A DNA stretch of 64,000 nucleotides from Diphasiastrum complanatum (Eukaryota; Streptophyta; Lycopodiopsida; Lycopodiales; Lycopodiaceae), in contig CM055098.1 of assembly GCA_029204225.1 (NCBI GenBank), positions 20,441,746 through 20,505,745 of the forward strand, written 5' to 3'. The notes beneath the pieces were generated by a model that worked only from the letters and a program-made list of their open reading frames with translations, had not been told where the DNA came from and did no database searches. The translations under genes and the position numbers were made by a program. Positions within the stretch are counted from its first letter, which is position 1. Each line of letters begins with the position of its first letter. This document shows positions 46,600 to 58,449 of this stretch, one piece after another.

Positions 46600-48012
46600 C
46601 TGAAAATGTTAAGGTACCTCTAAGTAAGATACCAGGAGTTCACCCTTTAGTTGAAATTGCCCTACGGTTGTATCAAGTAAGAGCCAACAATACAATGTCA
46701 CTTTCAAGGCTTTGAGTCCATGAGTACTTTCAGCAGCAGCATAATACAATACCAAACGCTGCTGCAAAATTCTACAAAAGTGGTAAATTATGGATCGAAG
46801 CTTCGAGAGAGCCCACCAGATCACTGACGTGCCGACTCGTTCAGCTTAGTAATTTGGGATGTGATAAAAAGTAAGTAATGTAAAGTTATCATACTGTAGC
46901 ATCAGCGGCAGAAAGTGGTGGTTGGCATGTCGTATGATCTATACCCATCATACAAAACTCGCGCAGCACGCCCGCGCAGCACGCCACGGCCGGCCACGAC
47001 CTCTTCCGAAGTGTTGGAAGTTGTATGGAAAAAGCTAAGCAGATACCTTCTTATGGAGTTACAACTGGCATCAACTGATTAGCCTCATATCCTTAATGCA
47101 GCTGAGTGATTCTATGCCGACATGCATAATTAGTGAGATGTAGTGTTGTCGTAATCAGTAGATCAAGCAATGGGACCTGTATTGTTCTAAAAGGCACATC
47201 AGGAAGTTGAAGAAGGTCAAAGACTTATGATAATTTGGAACATTTTCACAGTTACTTGGTAAATCATCACTTTGCTTGAATTGGGTGATCATGATAAGTT
47301 TTACCAAGCACACAATTTGAAAAAAAGAGCTTCCACTGATTTTTATATTATACAAAACAATCAGACCCACAGAACGAATATTTGCAAAAGCATCAGTATT
47401 TTGCCACTTGGTAAATCACCACATTGCTTGAATTCAGTAATGAGTTTTAGTAAGCAAAAGTTCTCACAAGAAGAGCTTCCAGCGACTTCAATATAATACG
47501 AAAGAATCAGACCCACGGAAGGAATTACAAAGGCATCAAAATTTCACCACTATGAATCATCAGCTCTCATTTTTCAGAGACGGACGTGCTAGTCATAAGA
47601 AAACGAGTATATATGATAAAAAAGCTAACAAGTACAGGACATCTTTAAGTCCCAAAAGCCGTGACACAGGCCACGAGAAAATTCTAGCCACCCAAAAAAT
47701 TCCCAGAGGGAAGAAATAGTGGCTGTATTACTACTTATATGGCGCAGCTATCAGATTACGCCTTCAGGGCCGTTCAGATATTTGGCCAAGTTCGCAATAA
47801 CAGGACAATAAAATGATATAGTCTTTACTCAGGCTTATATGAAATGACGCTAAGGCCACATGGACGATCCGTCATGTATTGGCCAACGACAGATAAAATT
47901 CAGCAGCCAGCATTCGGTGAATATACTGTGGCTGGAAAAAGGCTCTCAACAAATTCTCACAGAACTTGGATGCAATTGCAAGTCTATATTAGCTTTAATT
48001 CACTTAAATAAG
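46600..48012. other. Spacer downstream of the dioxygenase gene
   Basis: No convincing gene. It contains a short GC-rich island near 46965-47015 with a direct repeat of CGCGCAGCACGCC. A diverged direct duplication is listed separately. Confidence 0.4.
47254..47550. repeat. Direct duplication of about 150 bp
   Basis: Two adjacent copies starting ACTTGGTAAATCA/ACTTGGTAAATCACC. Each contains TTGCTTGAATT, AAGAGCTTCCA and AATCAGACCCACRGAA at matching spacings. Confidence 0.75.
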
Positions 48013-50185
48013 TCAGACAGTTAGAGCTGCCATTTGCGTCTCGTGGACTGCCATTTGTGTCTCGTGGATTGCCATTCTCTTGTTGAGAAATGTGTCCACG
48101 TACAGTTTCCTGCAGTTTTTCACTAGAAAGATTAACAGTTGTTCTGAGTGTGAAAGCTGCAAGGACATGGTATGAACTCAAAATGTGCTGAGCTGAGAAC
48201 CTTCTACAAGCTCACCTGGCCGTACTCTCATCTTCAGTTCTTTCGTGCTGAGTTCGGCATGGAACTTCGGTATACAGAAGCAGTGCCTGCAGCAAATTGA
48301 ACACCCAAAACCATTAAGAGAGCATGATGTTTCACATCATTATCATACTGCATGAGACTGGATCGGTTCAAATAATAGTCCTACCTCTCATCTACACACT
48401 CATCCTGCAGATCTTGTACACTGGTCATACCTTGATATACTTCGCCTCATCTAACGTGAACCTATGAAACATTCCCGGTGGTAGAACAATCAGATCACCC
48501 TTAGTAACCCGGAAACGCAGCCATTTCTCATCGTAGTCTCGGATATCCCAGTAGCCTGAATGTTAACTCAGCTGTCAGCTACAAGAGACACTGTGTGCTT
48601 GAGCAGGGGTTCTTAAAGAAAAACAATAATAGTGGATTCTGTTGAGCACTTCACTGATATATCTCGGTTCTAGCTTGTCCTTACCACTACCATCAAGAAT
48701 AAGACGTATTTCTTCCTGTGAGTGCATGTGCTCTTGGAAGAAACCTTTCACTTTTTCTTCAAAGTTTTCCGTTTCATGTTGCGAGAGAGTCAATATCTCC
48801 TGCGAACTCACAAAATTATCAGCACCTTTGAGCACAAACAAGATCATACCCTAGACAGCAATTACCACATGGAAGATATGAACTTTTATGCAATTATTTT
48901 AGGAACAAAACTGCGGCAAATGTCATAACACAGGATAAGATGAGCTAAGTCATTGAGAGCCTGAGTGTAGACTAATCTGTTGAAAGATCTGAAATGAATC
49001 GTAAAAGAAGGGTGTTGGATTACCGAGTAATTATATCCACGATTCTTCTTAATCTCCTCTAGAAGTGGATTCTTATGCCACTCCAAGATATCAAGTTTCC
49101 AGTTGAGAACACCCAATTCTGTAGATTTTTATCACAGTAGATAGCTTGAGACGAGTAATTATATGACGGTATTGTATGTAAAACTATGATTCTTTTCAAT
49201 AATTTTCAGTTAGATAAATCTAGCATATACCATGGATGTGTGCAGTAGCCACGGGTCGATTGGGAGAGTACTTATGTGGGAGTTCTTGATCTTCATTACT
49301 TGAATCGTATTCCCAAGCTTCTAATCCAATCTGCAATAGTTCATAGCGAAGGTCAAAATCTCTGATAAGTATGTGACATGTGTGAGATGCTCATAAAGCA
49401 ACTAGTCGGAAAGGAAAAGGCAATATATATAGGAGGGTGTGTAAGTAGTAGTAGGGCAGTTTATGTCAGATCAGCATACAGATAACAGTTGGTAAAACCA
49501 ACAGATTCGTTGATGAGATATATGAGATCGGCTCTAATATATAAAACGTCTCAAATTAGTCACTCATCTGAAATGGAAACTATTTCTTTCAAATTTCTTG
49601 ATTACGGCGAGCCAATTTCCATAGCCCCAGCAGCAATATATCAGCTACGCATGAGCTCATTGTCATTTCAGTTTAATGATAAGGGCCCATGACTTGATAG
49701 CCATGTTGTGGCACTAGAAGCGGACCCATTGGTTCAGCTTCAATGCAGGCCTCCAATTTATATCTATGCGATTCGGCAAGCAGCGTAGATCTACCGATAA
49801 GTAGCAACTTCTTGTATTCCAAAACTGAATAAGTACACAGCCTCAGAGTTAAAGAAGGGAAGGACATAGCAGCTGCTGAAGGAGCACATGATAAAAGATC
49901 ATGAACATTTTATACAGAGGATCTGTTTGTTTTCACAACAAATAGACGTCAACAATCTGAACAACATTCAAATGAAAATACATTGCCTCGAATTCTACTA
50001 GTCAAGCCAAATCCGCTAAATAACTGAACTGCAAAACTTATCCCACAAAGCCGACAAGCTATACTCAGAGCAATTCAATGCAAAGGGAGAAAATTTCGCC
50101 AGACCTGATCAGGTTCAGAATAATCCATTCCCTTAGGGGGTTGAGGGCTATCCATGTCAAACTCACAGACGAACGATGGAGCCAT
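48013..50185 (-). CDS. ARD: Acireductone dioxygenase (methionine salvage), 7 exons
   Basis: Cupin metalloenzyme of the Yang (methionine salvage) cycle; it oxidises acireductone to the 2-keto acid precursor of methionine plus formate. Minus-strand exons: 50185-50105, 49330-49231, 49118-49024, 48799-48685, 48555-48431, 48286-48216 and 48109-48013, all with GT/AG introns and in frame, giving 227 residues. Landmarks are [39 protein letters not shown] (metal ligands His116, His118, Glu122), GYWDIRD and [12 protein letters not shown] (His161). Exon 7 starts at GAAACTG after CTGCAG because this restores [10 protein letters not shown], matching the family's ARKEYVDNF end. A tail of two MA(I/V)HETQ repeats follows. 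If exon 6 were not spliced, translation would stop at TGA 48214-48212, giving a 196-residue form. All ligands are intact, so it is probably active, in cytosol or nucleus. Confidence 0.9.
48029..48080 (-). repeat. 21-bp in-frame tandem repeat in the last ARD exon
   Basis: Two full copies (48029-48049, 48050-48070) and a partial third. Each adds seven codons, giving [16 protein letters not shown] at the C-terminus in the exon-7 frame. Confidence 0.85.
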
Positions 50186-50282
50186 TACGGCTTTGGATAT
50201 CCAATGGATGGATGGAGAGAGACCGAGAGAGACAAGAGAGCGAGAGAGAGAGAGAGACACACACATACATACACACACACAT
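50186..50282 (-). promoter_or_regulatory. 5' region of the dioxygenase gene with CT/GT microsatellite
   Basis: On the gene strand, GT repeats pass into a CT/CTCTCG tract ending about 40 bases upstream of the ATG at 50185. It is probably in the 5' untranslated region; CT-rich leaders are common in plant genes. Confidence 0.5.
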
Positions 50283-51874
50283 CTATATGGAAAATAAAGC
50301 CCTTCCTTTGGTCTTTTATAGAAACGTGCAAAGGCGTGAAAGGTTAGTGGTAATAGGGCCTTTTTGGGCGCTCCTGAACATTCGTATGCCTCGTGGGGCC
50401 TACCTCAATAATAGTTCTTCTACGAGGGAAGGCTCCAGCCTTCTATGATAAAAGGAAAGCACCATATGGAAAATGTAAACATTTATTTATTTAATTATTT
50501 ATTTATTTATCATGTTTTAGAATTGCATGTTTTCTATTGAGAGTAAGTGCACCTTACAATTGTCTAAGGTACGCATCTCATTTATTATTTATTAATGATA
50601 AATCCTACAACTTTTGTAAGGTGTATTCAATGATATTTATTTTTAGACATGCATGAGTCACTCATATAAGTGATTCTCAAAATAGACAACAAATTTTCCA
50701 TAGATGTCAAAGGCCAGCTCTAAGGGGCAGGTTAAGAGAGAGGGCTTCCCTACATAATGCCATAGATCCTAAATGATTTTTTAATCTTTAGAATGATAAT
50801 CAATAGCTAGCTATCCTTCATTGCCTCTTCACATAAACATTTGTCATAAAATTTAATGCTTAAGTGTCAATCTTTCATTGGGCTGTCTACATGAGGGTTG
50901 GGGCATGTGACAAGTTCACGAAGTGTGGAAATGAGCTTGCCTGTACTTAATGCTAGGTGCTCAATTTTTTTGTAAGAAAAAATAAAAATGTTTAAAAAGC
51001 GCAAAACAAAAAAGATCCTCATGGGCATTACATAGAAAAAGGCTTGATTCTTAGGCCTTCCTCATATATAATGCAATAAGTGAGATATATATATATATAT
51101 ATATATAAATCTATATACATATATGTATGTATATTCTCATTCATATGTATATGTATGCATGTATGTATGTTACGTCCATGTCCAGTATGTGGGATTCAAA
51201 ATAATTCCTGACATGCATAGCCGGTACTCCAGTGTATAAGGTTGTTAGTTACGCCACATCATTCCAGGCTTGGCCGGTAATGTAATTAATAATCTTATGA
51301 GGGCCCAAGTACTCTAATTGGACCTATGGAGCTTTTGCATGGTGATTGACAGCTTTTGTGCAAGAATGGAGGTCAAATGCTTTTGATAGGATTGGAGGGA
51401 TCCTCGAGGGAATATTTTCTAGCTTTTGAAGATTATTTAACCTTGTGGAACTCGCCCATCTCCTCATTGTATTTTCTGATTTCAAAAGTCAGGATCCCTT
51501 CCTCTCTTGCATTCAATCACCTTGGCTTGGGGGTGAAGTGGTTAGGGTTTTGGCTATAATGTATGTATATTTGTGGTTGTATTTTTAGGAATGCTATCTA
51601 GTGTTATCAACCCATTGCATCACATAAAATCGAAACTACATGGGCAAGCCCAACTCAAGCAGAATACACCAACTCACACCATGTGTGGGAAGATGTGTGT
51701 ATATGTGTTTAGGAAGGATAGAATGCACACACACACACACATATATTTAATTACTTATTTAAGATTGGTTGAATGTTCATGTCTGCATCCAATTCCTTGG
51801 ATGTCCACAATGCCATGAACATTTTGACAAAAGGGTTTATTGTTTGGTGTCAATAAGGGTTAACATTTTTAGTG
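50283..51874. other. No gene recognised; simple repeats
   Basis: ATTT-rich repeats at about 50478-50515, (AT)n at about 51086-51110 with TATG repeats after it, and an AC run near 51725-51740. No supported coding region. The right end approaches the gypsy protease fragment. Confidence 0.45.
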
Positions 51875-54310
51875 TCAACACCCAGGAACAACAAAATTCA
51901 TTAAATCGGAATCACTTCCTGATGCCATTGTCACACGGTATTTTTTCTCACTTTTTCTGGTAGGAAGGTTTAGCGTCTGCACCAAATTTACATTAATAAA
52001 ATTATGAGTGGATCCCGTGTCAAAAAGAACATTAACAACTTGATCATTAACTTTACCTTTAATGCAAATAAGGTCATTAGATCCAAAAACTAAAGAACTA
52101 AGAAAACAAACATCCATCTCATTACTTCAAGATAGATTACATGAGGTTGAAGCTTGTTTTTTGACACAATCATGTGCAAAGTGACCCTCGACATTGCACT
52201 TGAAGCACAGGTTCTTCTTACAAGCTTCAGCTTTATCAATGCCACCTTGATGGTTTTTAAAGTTTTTTTTGGTTTTCTTCGGATTGTTGGAATTGAAGAA
52301 ACAAAATGTTTCTATTGCCAAAGCCTTGCTAGCTCTCCACTCTGATTTCGATAGAAAAGACACAAGAAACAAAATTCCCAACACACGACATGAAATTGTT
52401 TCGCGACATAAAATCCTTCTTGCTCCACGAACGACCAAGAAGATCAGCCAAGTACCAAAGGGTACAAGTATTTGATTAGATATCATGACATCAGCAAAAG
52501 TACTCTAGATCATGGCTAATCTGCCACTCTTATAATTCATAATTAGTTGTAGATGTTTAATCTTTCTAATCTGGAAGTTACACAACGCGACACAAAAAAG
52601 TTCATGAACTATATAATTTCTGCTTGATGCATAATACTAAGTAAGACGAAAAATACAGAATACATGTCCGCCTGTGAGCGAGACAATTTTTTAAGAGGAT
52701 CAGCAGATCCAGAAGTCCGCTAGTAAGCGAGACACGATTCGTGAGAGAACTGTATTTCTCTCACGTCAATGCACTGTGTGGTCTGTCGCACAATGCTTAA
52801 AAAATCAGAAGATCAATAGATAATATTGTAGCTGTTATGCACATATTATTCTGAATGATTGTATGATCTCGAATGAATATTTGTCTACAACTATTCGTGT
52901 ATCTGATTCACTTGTTTATTCAATTTCACACATTGGTTTGACTTTGTTGAATGCTATATTAATATGTTAACATAGATCAGCAGTGTCTGTCTACACTCTG
53001 AAGGATTGTAGGAATGATATAGCCGGCAATGACCAGCAATCATATTTGAATTCCTGACGAACTGATTTTGTTTGTGAATGCTTTCGCTTCGTGTTTTGAT
53101 TCGCAATCACTTTTCTATAAGCGTAAATCAATTTCAAAGCTCACTTAAGTTTTTGTTTCATTTCACTTCATTTCATCTTGTTTTGTTTCGTTTCCTCTTG
53201 TCTTGTTATAGAGCCTGATTGATCTTTTTGTGAATTATTCTCTTTTGTCTAGTTTTGTTTTGTTTTGTTTCGTTTCGTGATCTCTATGCTTCCAACATGA
53301 ATCAATGTCATAGCTCATTTAAGTTTTGCTTCGCTTCGCTTCGTTTCGTTTTGTTTCGATTTCGTCTCGTTTCGTTTTGTTGTGTTACAGAGCCTGATTG
53401 ATCCAACACAAATTATTCTCGAATAGAAATAATTCGAGTTTCGCGAATTGTTCGAGACTTTTATCAGTTTGTCACCAGAGTTCTAGCTGGAATTTGCATT
53501 TTCTGAGTGTACACTTTCCATGAGGAATTGGGATGTGTTTCACTAACAGCTTCCCTATACTTCCTCTTAGATTGAAAACCTTTTTTCTGCTCATTAGGTT
53601 GTTGGTGTGTCATCAAAGTATTTTGCAGCCCTAATAGCATCTTCTAGGGTTTCTAGATGGTTTCTACGAACATCCACTTGATAATCTTTTTTTAACCCAT
53701 CAATGAACATTAATATTTGTACCTTAGGCGGAATGTCACTATAAAGTGGATTCAAGTACTCATGAGAATCTTGAATAAATTGTTCCAAACCTTTATTCAT
53801 GGTTAGATGACTCAACTTTTGGAAGTGTTCATAGTCATCTAAAAGTGGTAGAAAATAATCCCTAAAAAGCTTGCAAAAATCGTCCCATGTACAAGGTTTA
53901 TTGCCCTTTGCAACTAAGTCATCCCACCAAACTAAGGCTCTTCCTTTAAGGAACATGGTGACAGTGGATAACTTTTCAGATTCAGGGAATTGGTTCATGG
54001 CAAAGTATTTTCTCCAAACATTTAGCCAAGAACTTACCACTTGTAAGTTCCTATCTTTCTTCTCCCCCTTAAAACACTTTTATGGGAGGTGGAACTACAT
54101 GCTTCTTCTGATTGACTAATCTAGACTCTAAGTCTTGGTCTCTTTTATTGGTTTCAAGAAGCTGTTTATTAGTGGCTTGAATTTTTTGGTATAAGTTCAA
54201 GAGCTTGTGCCACATTGGATGGGTTTGATAGATCAAATGTTGGGTTTTCATTGGTTTGATCCATTGGGGTTGCTTGTGTGTTTTCCTATTATGCAAATAC
54301 AACAACAAGT
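51875..54310 (-). pseudogene. Ty3/gypsy gag and protease, interrupted by an insertion
   Basis: On the minus strand gag begins near 54310 (HKQPQWIKPMKTQHLI). After one frameshift at 54060 it runs 54060-53590 with VVSSWLNVWRKYFAMNQFPE, FLKGRALVWWDDL, DFCKLFRDYFLPL and LEQFIQDSHEYLNPLYSDIP, a clear Retrotrans_gag domain. A basic linker continues to about 53470. About 1.15 kb of unrelated sequence (about 52310-53465) follows. Then come a zinc knuckle (CFKCNVEGHFAHDC, 52200) and a protease with VLFDTGSTHNFIN (52030), so the catalytic DTG is intact. The pol domains are missing beyond 51875. The insertion destroys the gag-protease frame. Confidence 0.78.
53127..53403. repeat. About 175-bp duplication with TTCGT/TTTGT pentamer runs
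   Basis: Two copies, each starting AATCAATxTCAxAGCTCA-TTAAGTTTT, followed by a run of TTCGT/TTCGC/TTTGT-like pentamers, then AGAGCCTGATTGATC. They lie inside the sequence inserted into the gypsy gag. Confidence 0.7.
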
Positions 54311-54469
54311 GCTCAAATTAAAATGATAGAAATGCAAAATTAAAATTGAATGTAAACTCAATCCAAGCTTAAGAGAAAAACAACAACAAGCTACATTTGC
54401 CTTAATCCAAAGAAAAAATGAAAACCAAATCTTTATGCCACCTTCAATTAACTAATCCAAGCTAATGTT

Positions 54470-54895
54470 TACATAAAGTTCCCATTCCAATTCCATTTCC
54501 ATTTGTCATTTCAAAAGAAACCAAAATTTTCACATTTCTCACTATTCTAGATTTTTAATCCATGAAACTAGTGTCTAGAAATGGAAAACTAATGAAACTC
54601 TATGAAAACTTCAATTTTTAAATCTGATTTTCAAATTTATAGATCTGAAAATCAGAACCTCAAAATGACAAAAAACAGAACTTCAAAACTTGTTTTATGC
54701 ACAAAGTTACACTACCATTCCCTTCCTACATTGCCATTTTCATGAGACTAGGAGATAGAAAGGTGTAACTGATAAAGTTTGGATGAAAACTTCACTTTTC
54801 AGATCTGATTTTTAGATTTATGTGTCTGAAAAATAGAAATTCAAAATGAAAATTAGAACTTCAGACACTTCATTTATGCAAAAAAACACTAGTTT
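54470..54895 (-). repeat. About 200-bp tandem duplication in the gypsy leader
   Basis: Two copies share CCATTTTCAT/CCATTT, 'CTAG..ATRGAAA', 'GAAAACTTCAATTTT/CACTTTT', AGATCTGATTTT and AGAACTTCA at matching spacings. They lie between the primer site (55130) and gag (54310). Confidence 0.65.
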
Positions 54896-55118
54896 TGATC
54901 AAAACACATAGCTAGAATCAATCTTTTTGCCAAAAAAAGTTTGTGTATGTAGAGGAATACTTTCTCTATCACTACTCTCTTCCAAAGAGAACTAGATTGG
55001 ATACTTCAACTACAAGCTTCCTAAAACTAGAAAAGCCAATAATCTTCCCAAAAAAAAATTTAGTTGGTGATCTTAACAGAACTTAAAAAAGGTTAGAAAG
55101 GTTACCATCATTTGTCTA

Positions 55119-55130
55119 GCTCTGATACCA
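55119..55130 (-). other. tRNA-Met primer-binding site of the 52-54 kb gypsy element
   Basis: The plus strand reads GCTCTGATACCA, the complement of TGGTATCAGAGC. It lies about 0.8 kb before gag on the minus strand. Confidence 0.6.
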
Positions 55131-55611
55131 CTTTTACAAGTAGAGGTGAGGAAGTCCTCCAAATCCAAGGTAGGGCCTCCAAATGTTCTCCAAGCAACCT
55201 GCAAGCTCCAAAATGCTCCCCAACTCCAAGCTAGGATGCCTTCACCTGCAAGTAAGGATCTACAAGCCTCCAAGGATCTCTCCTCCACCTGTGTCCATAC
55301 TCTTAAACACAAAGATAGATAACAAGCTGGTCTCAAGTATTCACCACCTAACCATAGCTAGATCCAAGCTCCAAGCAAGACCTATCTAGCACCCCCTTGC
55401 TAACCGTAAACAAATCACAAGCATACCACAACAGACTATAGCATACTCAAGATCTACACCCTACATACCATAAGCAAGATCCAAACCCTTAGCATACTAC
55501 ACACAAAAAAGTACTCTACACACTACTTATGTCTCATACTCAAGATCCAAACCCTACTTATGTCTCGTACCATAAGCAAGATCCAAACCCTAAGTATACT
55601 GCCTTACTTGC
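55131..55611 (-). repeat. Probable 5' LTR of the 52-54 kb gypsy element
   Basis: Position only: it lies between the primer site at 55130 and the broken family B gag at 55612. It contains three copies of a CCATAAGCAAGATCCAAACCC-like word (55469-55590). Canonical TG/CA ends were not clear. Confidence 0.35.
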
Positions 55612-56894
55612 CTCCAATAGGTTGCCACCTATTGATGCCATGATGAGGAGGTAAAACCTTGTGATATGACCTGTCAAAATGTAATTTGTGACTCTCAAGA
55701 AACTAGATTTGAACACATTCAACAATCTAGAAGGATCTACACAAGATCTAGACCACAAATTTTGAATCATATCACTTTTCAAATACCAATGACTCTTTCT
55801 TTTGAGAGTTGGAATGGCTTTGAAAACATTTGACACCTAGATTTTTCTTTTCTCTGGACTAGTTCACTCACTTTTGATATCACTAATTTTCATAAACATT
55901 TGACACCTAGATTTTCTTTTTCTCTAGACTAGTTCACTCAACTTTTGATACCACTAATTCTCATAAACAAAGGATCTACACTAGATCACATAAACTTGAC
56001 ATGTATACTTGATTCAAACACAAAAAGATTAGATCCAATCACCCCTTTTGGAATCCCTCTTGACCCAAATAATCTCACTCTTGAGATTTGGAATGGACAT
56101 GAAATGGTTTGATAACAATCTATGTCAATAATTTTTCACCAAGCTTAAAAATTAGACATCTAGAGATTCACAAAGATCCCAACCATGTATGTGACTTCTA
56201 GCACTTAGATGCTTTTAGTCTCAACCCTTTCACTCTTGAAAACATCTAGAGTGAAGGTACAATGGACTTCAATCTCTCCCCTTGCAAATCACTCCTTAAT
56301 CTATGATTTTTTTTGGCAATCTTTCACTCTCAACTTTAATGCACACCCAAAGCATCTGAGAATCAGCTTTAATTTATTGTAATAAAGCTTCAAATCATCT
56401 ATATGATTGATCTATACCAAGAACAAATCAAAGGAATAGAAACAATGCATTAGAAAGCTTGAAAAATACACTAGATTTACTAGTTTTGGGTGTATGAGGC
56501 ATTAAAGGCACCAAACTAAATTTTCCCATAACAGGTTCTATATGGCCTCACACATGTGGGAAGTACACTTACAGCTCACAACAATATTTGGTACAAATAT
56601 TAAGATTCTATCTATCCATTCATACTCGCTACCTCAAGATTAGCTAGTTTCCAAAAACTTGCTAGTTTGGGTGAATGAGTAAGATCTAGCATCAAACTGA
56701 AAAATATAGCTCCAAAATTGGTACTGTACGGCCTCACACGTGTGAAAAGTACCCCTGAATCCCACAACCAATTTTGATGCACAAATATCAAGGCTAACTA
56801 ACTCTAACAACTCGCCCACTCAAGATTAGTGAGTTTTCTCAAAAACTTGCCAATCTGGGTGTTGTTTAGATCAATGCTTTGATTTCTTGTACTT
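55612..56894 (-). pseudogene. Family B leader and first codons of gag
   Basis: On the minus strand the primer site at 56907 is followed by a leader of about 1.25 kb and then an ATG at about 55640. This opens MASIGGNLLEAS, the same start as the plus-strand gag at 16593. It breaks off at about 55612, where a probable gypsy LTR starts. The leader contains two duplications (about 55830-55975, 73-bp unit; 56525-56880) and two CACACRTGTG palindromes. Confidence 0.6.
56525..56880 (-). repeat. About 180-bp tandem duplication in the family B leader
   Basis: Each copy has GGCCTCACAC(A/G)TGTG, then AAGTAC, a CACAA segment, TCAAGATTAG and AAAACTTGC at matching spacings. Confidence 0.7.
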
Positions 56895-56907
56895 GGCTCT
56901 GATACCA
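56895..56907 (-). other. tRNA-Met primer-binding site of the family B element
   Basis: The plus strand reads GGCTCTGATACCA directly before the LTR end TGTGAAATTTC at 56908. Confidence 0.75.
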
Positions 56908-57764
56908 TGTGAAATTTCAGAGAAATAAAGACCAATAATGGAAATAGATCAGATCCTCAAGAGGTGTTGGAAGCTATATTACTTGATCTATTAATCAACC
57001 AATGATTAGATTTAGAGTTAGATCAATTTCCCATCAAAAATTTAGCAAGAACAACAAGCAAATGATTAAAATTGAGACCTACTGCCTTCACATGTGTGAA
57101 AGTACCTATATGGAATTACAGCAGAGAGTGAAGTACACAAGTGCTAGAAATCAATAGAACCATAAAATCACAACTCAAATATGAGGATACTCAAGACATG
57201 CCTTCAAAACCAAGATCTTGCTTCATTATCTCAAAGTGGATCCATCATGGATTAAATAAAAAATCATCATACTCTCTCTCCAAGCCACTTCCAACACGTG
57301 TGAGATAGGTCATAGTGCTTATCCATATCCACTTTGGCTAAGATTCCATTAATTTGCCACATCATTATCGGTAGCTAGTGTTGACCTTCTAGACTCCTAC
57401 AAATTAGGAGATAGGTCCTACAATCTAGGATATTTGCCATTTGACTTGTGCGAAAACTATATACAATGGATCTGAACTTTTACCATGATATTTCACATGT
57501 GGGGAACCACTCCTACCCATGTGATATAGCATTTTCTACCACTAGAATGGTGCCAAGTGGCATAATACTACTAAACTAGTTTTTGACCAATTTAACCACT
57601 AGTTTCCAAATTAAATGATATGTACAACCTATATGATCTGTCTAAATGACTTAGGCATAGATTTCACACGTGGGAATAGACTCCACACATGTCTAATGAT
57701 GATAGGTACAAGTCATTATGGTATTTACAAGATTTGATCAAGTTAGCTTTTGCCAATTTTAACA
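56908..57764 (-). repeat. 5' LTR of a family B element (minus orientation)
   Basis: About 857 bp, bounded by TGTGAAATTTC and CCAATTTTAACA on the plus strand. It aligns by eye with 17257-18088. It contains CACATGTG/CACACGTG palindromes at about 57088, 57291, 57490 and 57663. Confidence 0.7.
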
Positions 57765-58449
57765 ATATCTAGTATTCTCAATAGTTTGAAATTGATTTTG
57801 AATTGATTAGAGAGCAATTTGTTATCTTATCAAATGTATGCTCTTGAATCTAATAAGAGCAAGAATGATTTGTTCATTCACATTGTCAATAGTTGTGTTT
57901 TCTCATTTGTTGAGGGAATGTGTAACCTTCTTATGAGATCAAGTGAATCATCCTCAAAGGACACTTGTATCCATAAGCAAGTAAGTAGCCTCAATGAATT
58001 CAAGATTTCTTTTGATTACAAGATTAAGACAATCATGTAAAGAGTTTTGGCTTTGTACACTAGTCAAACTACTATGCAAAATCTTGATAATCAACACATG
58101 TATCTATCTCAAGAGCTTGTTTTTCATTGCCATTATGAGACATAAAGGCCTCGAAATTCCTTCATGAAAAATCAGCCATATTTTAGGAGGAGAAACTTGC
58201 AAGTCAAATATCTTCTTCATGCTTGGAATGAATCAAAGGCAAGAAAGCTAGGATGGTGGAATGTGCTTCAAGGAGGTTGGCAATGGATTTCCATCAAAGA
58301 AGTCCTATCATGGTTGTGGTAATGTGGCTACAACACAAAGCATTGGCTGGTTTTTCCATGCCAAAGGATCCACTTGAGAAGCTAACATTAGCCTCTTAAG
58401 TTTTTTTATAGATGTACATTTGATTTACCAAGCTAGAAGTGAGGAGGAG
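57765..58449 (+). pseudogene. Family B 3' internal tail, plus copy
   Basis: Precedes the LTR at 58450. An open stretch at 57819-58040 (YQMYALESNKSKNDLF, then SSESSSKDTCIHKQVSSLNE) has no recognised motif. The later part (58190-58440) aligns with the minus-strand tail at 21619-21850. In one frame both copies read a similar basic segment (AMDFHQRSPIMVVV here). Reverse transcriptase and RNase H motifs are absent just before the LTR, where an autonomous copia element would have RNase H. It ends in the priming tract AGTGAGGAGGAG. Confidence 0.5.

Noticed and set aside
46609-46824. Reverse-strand frame with LKVTLYCWLLLDTT, considered as a cystatin-like piece
   Set aside because: The core QxVxG motif is absent and the similarity is too loose; codon use looks like background.
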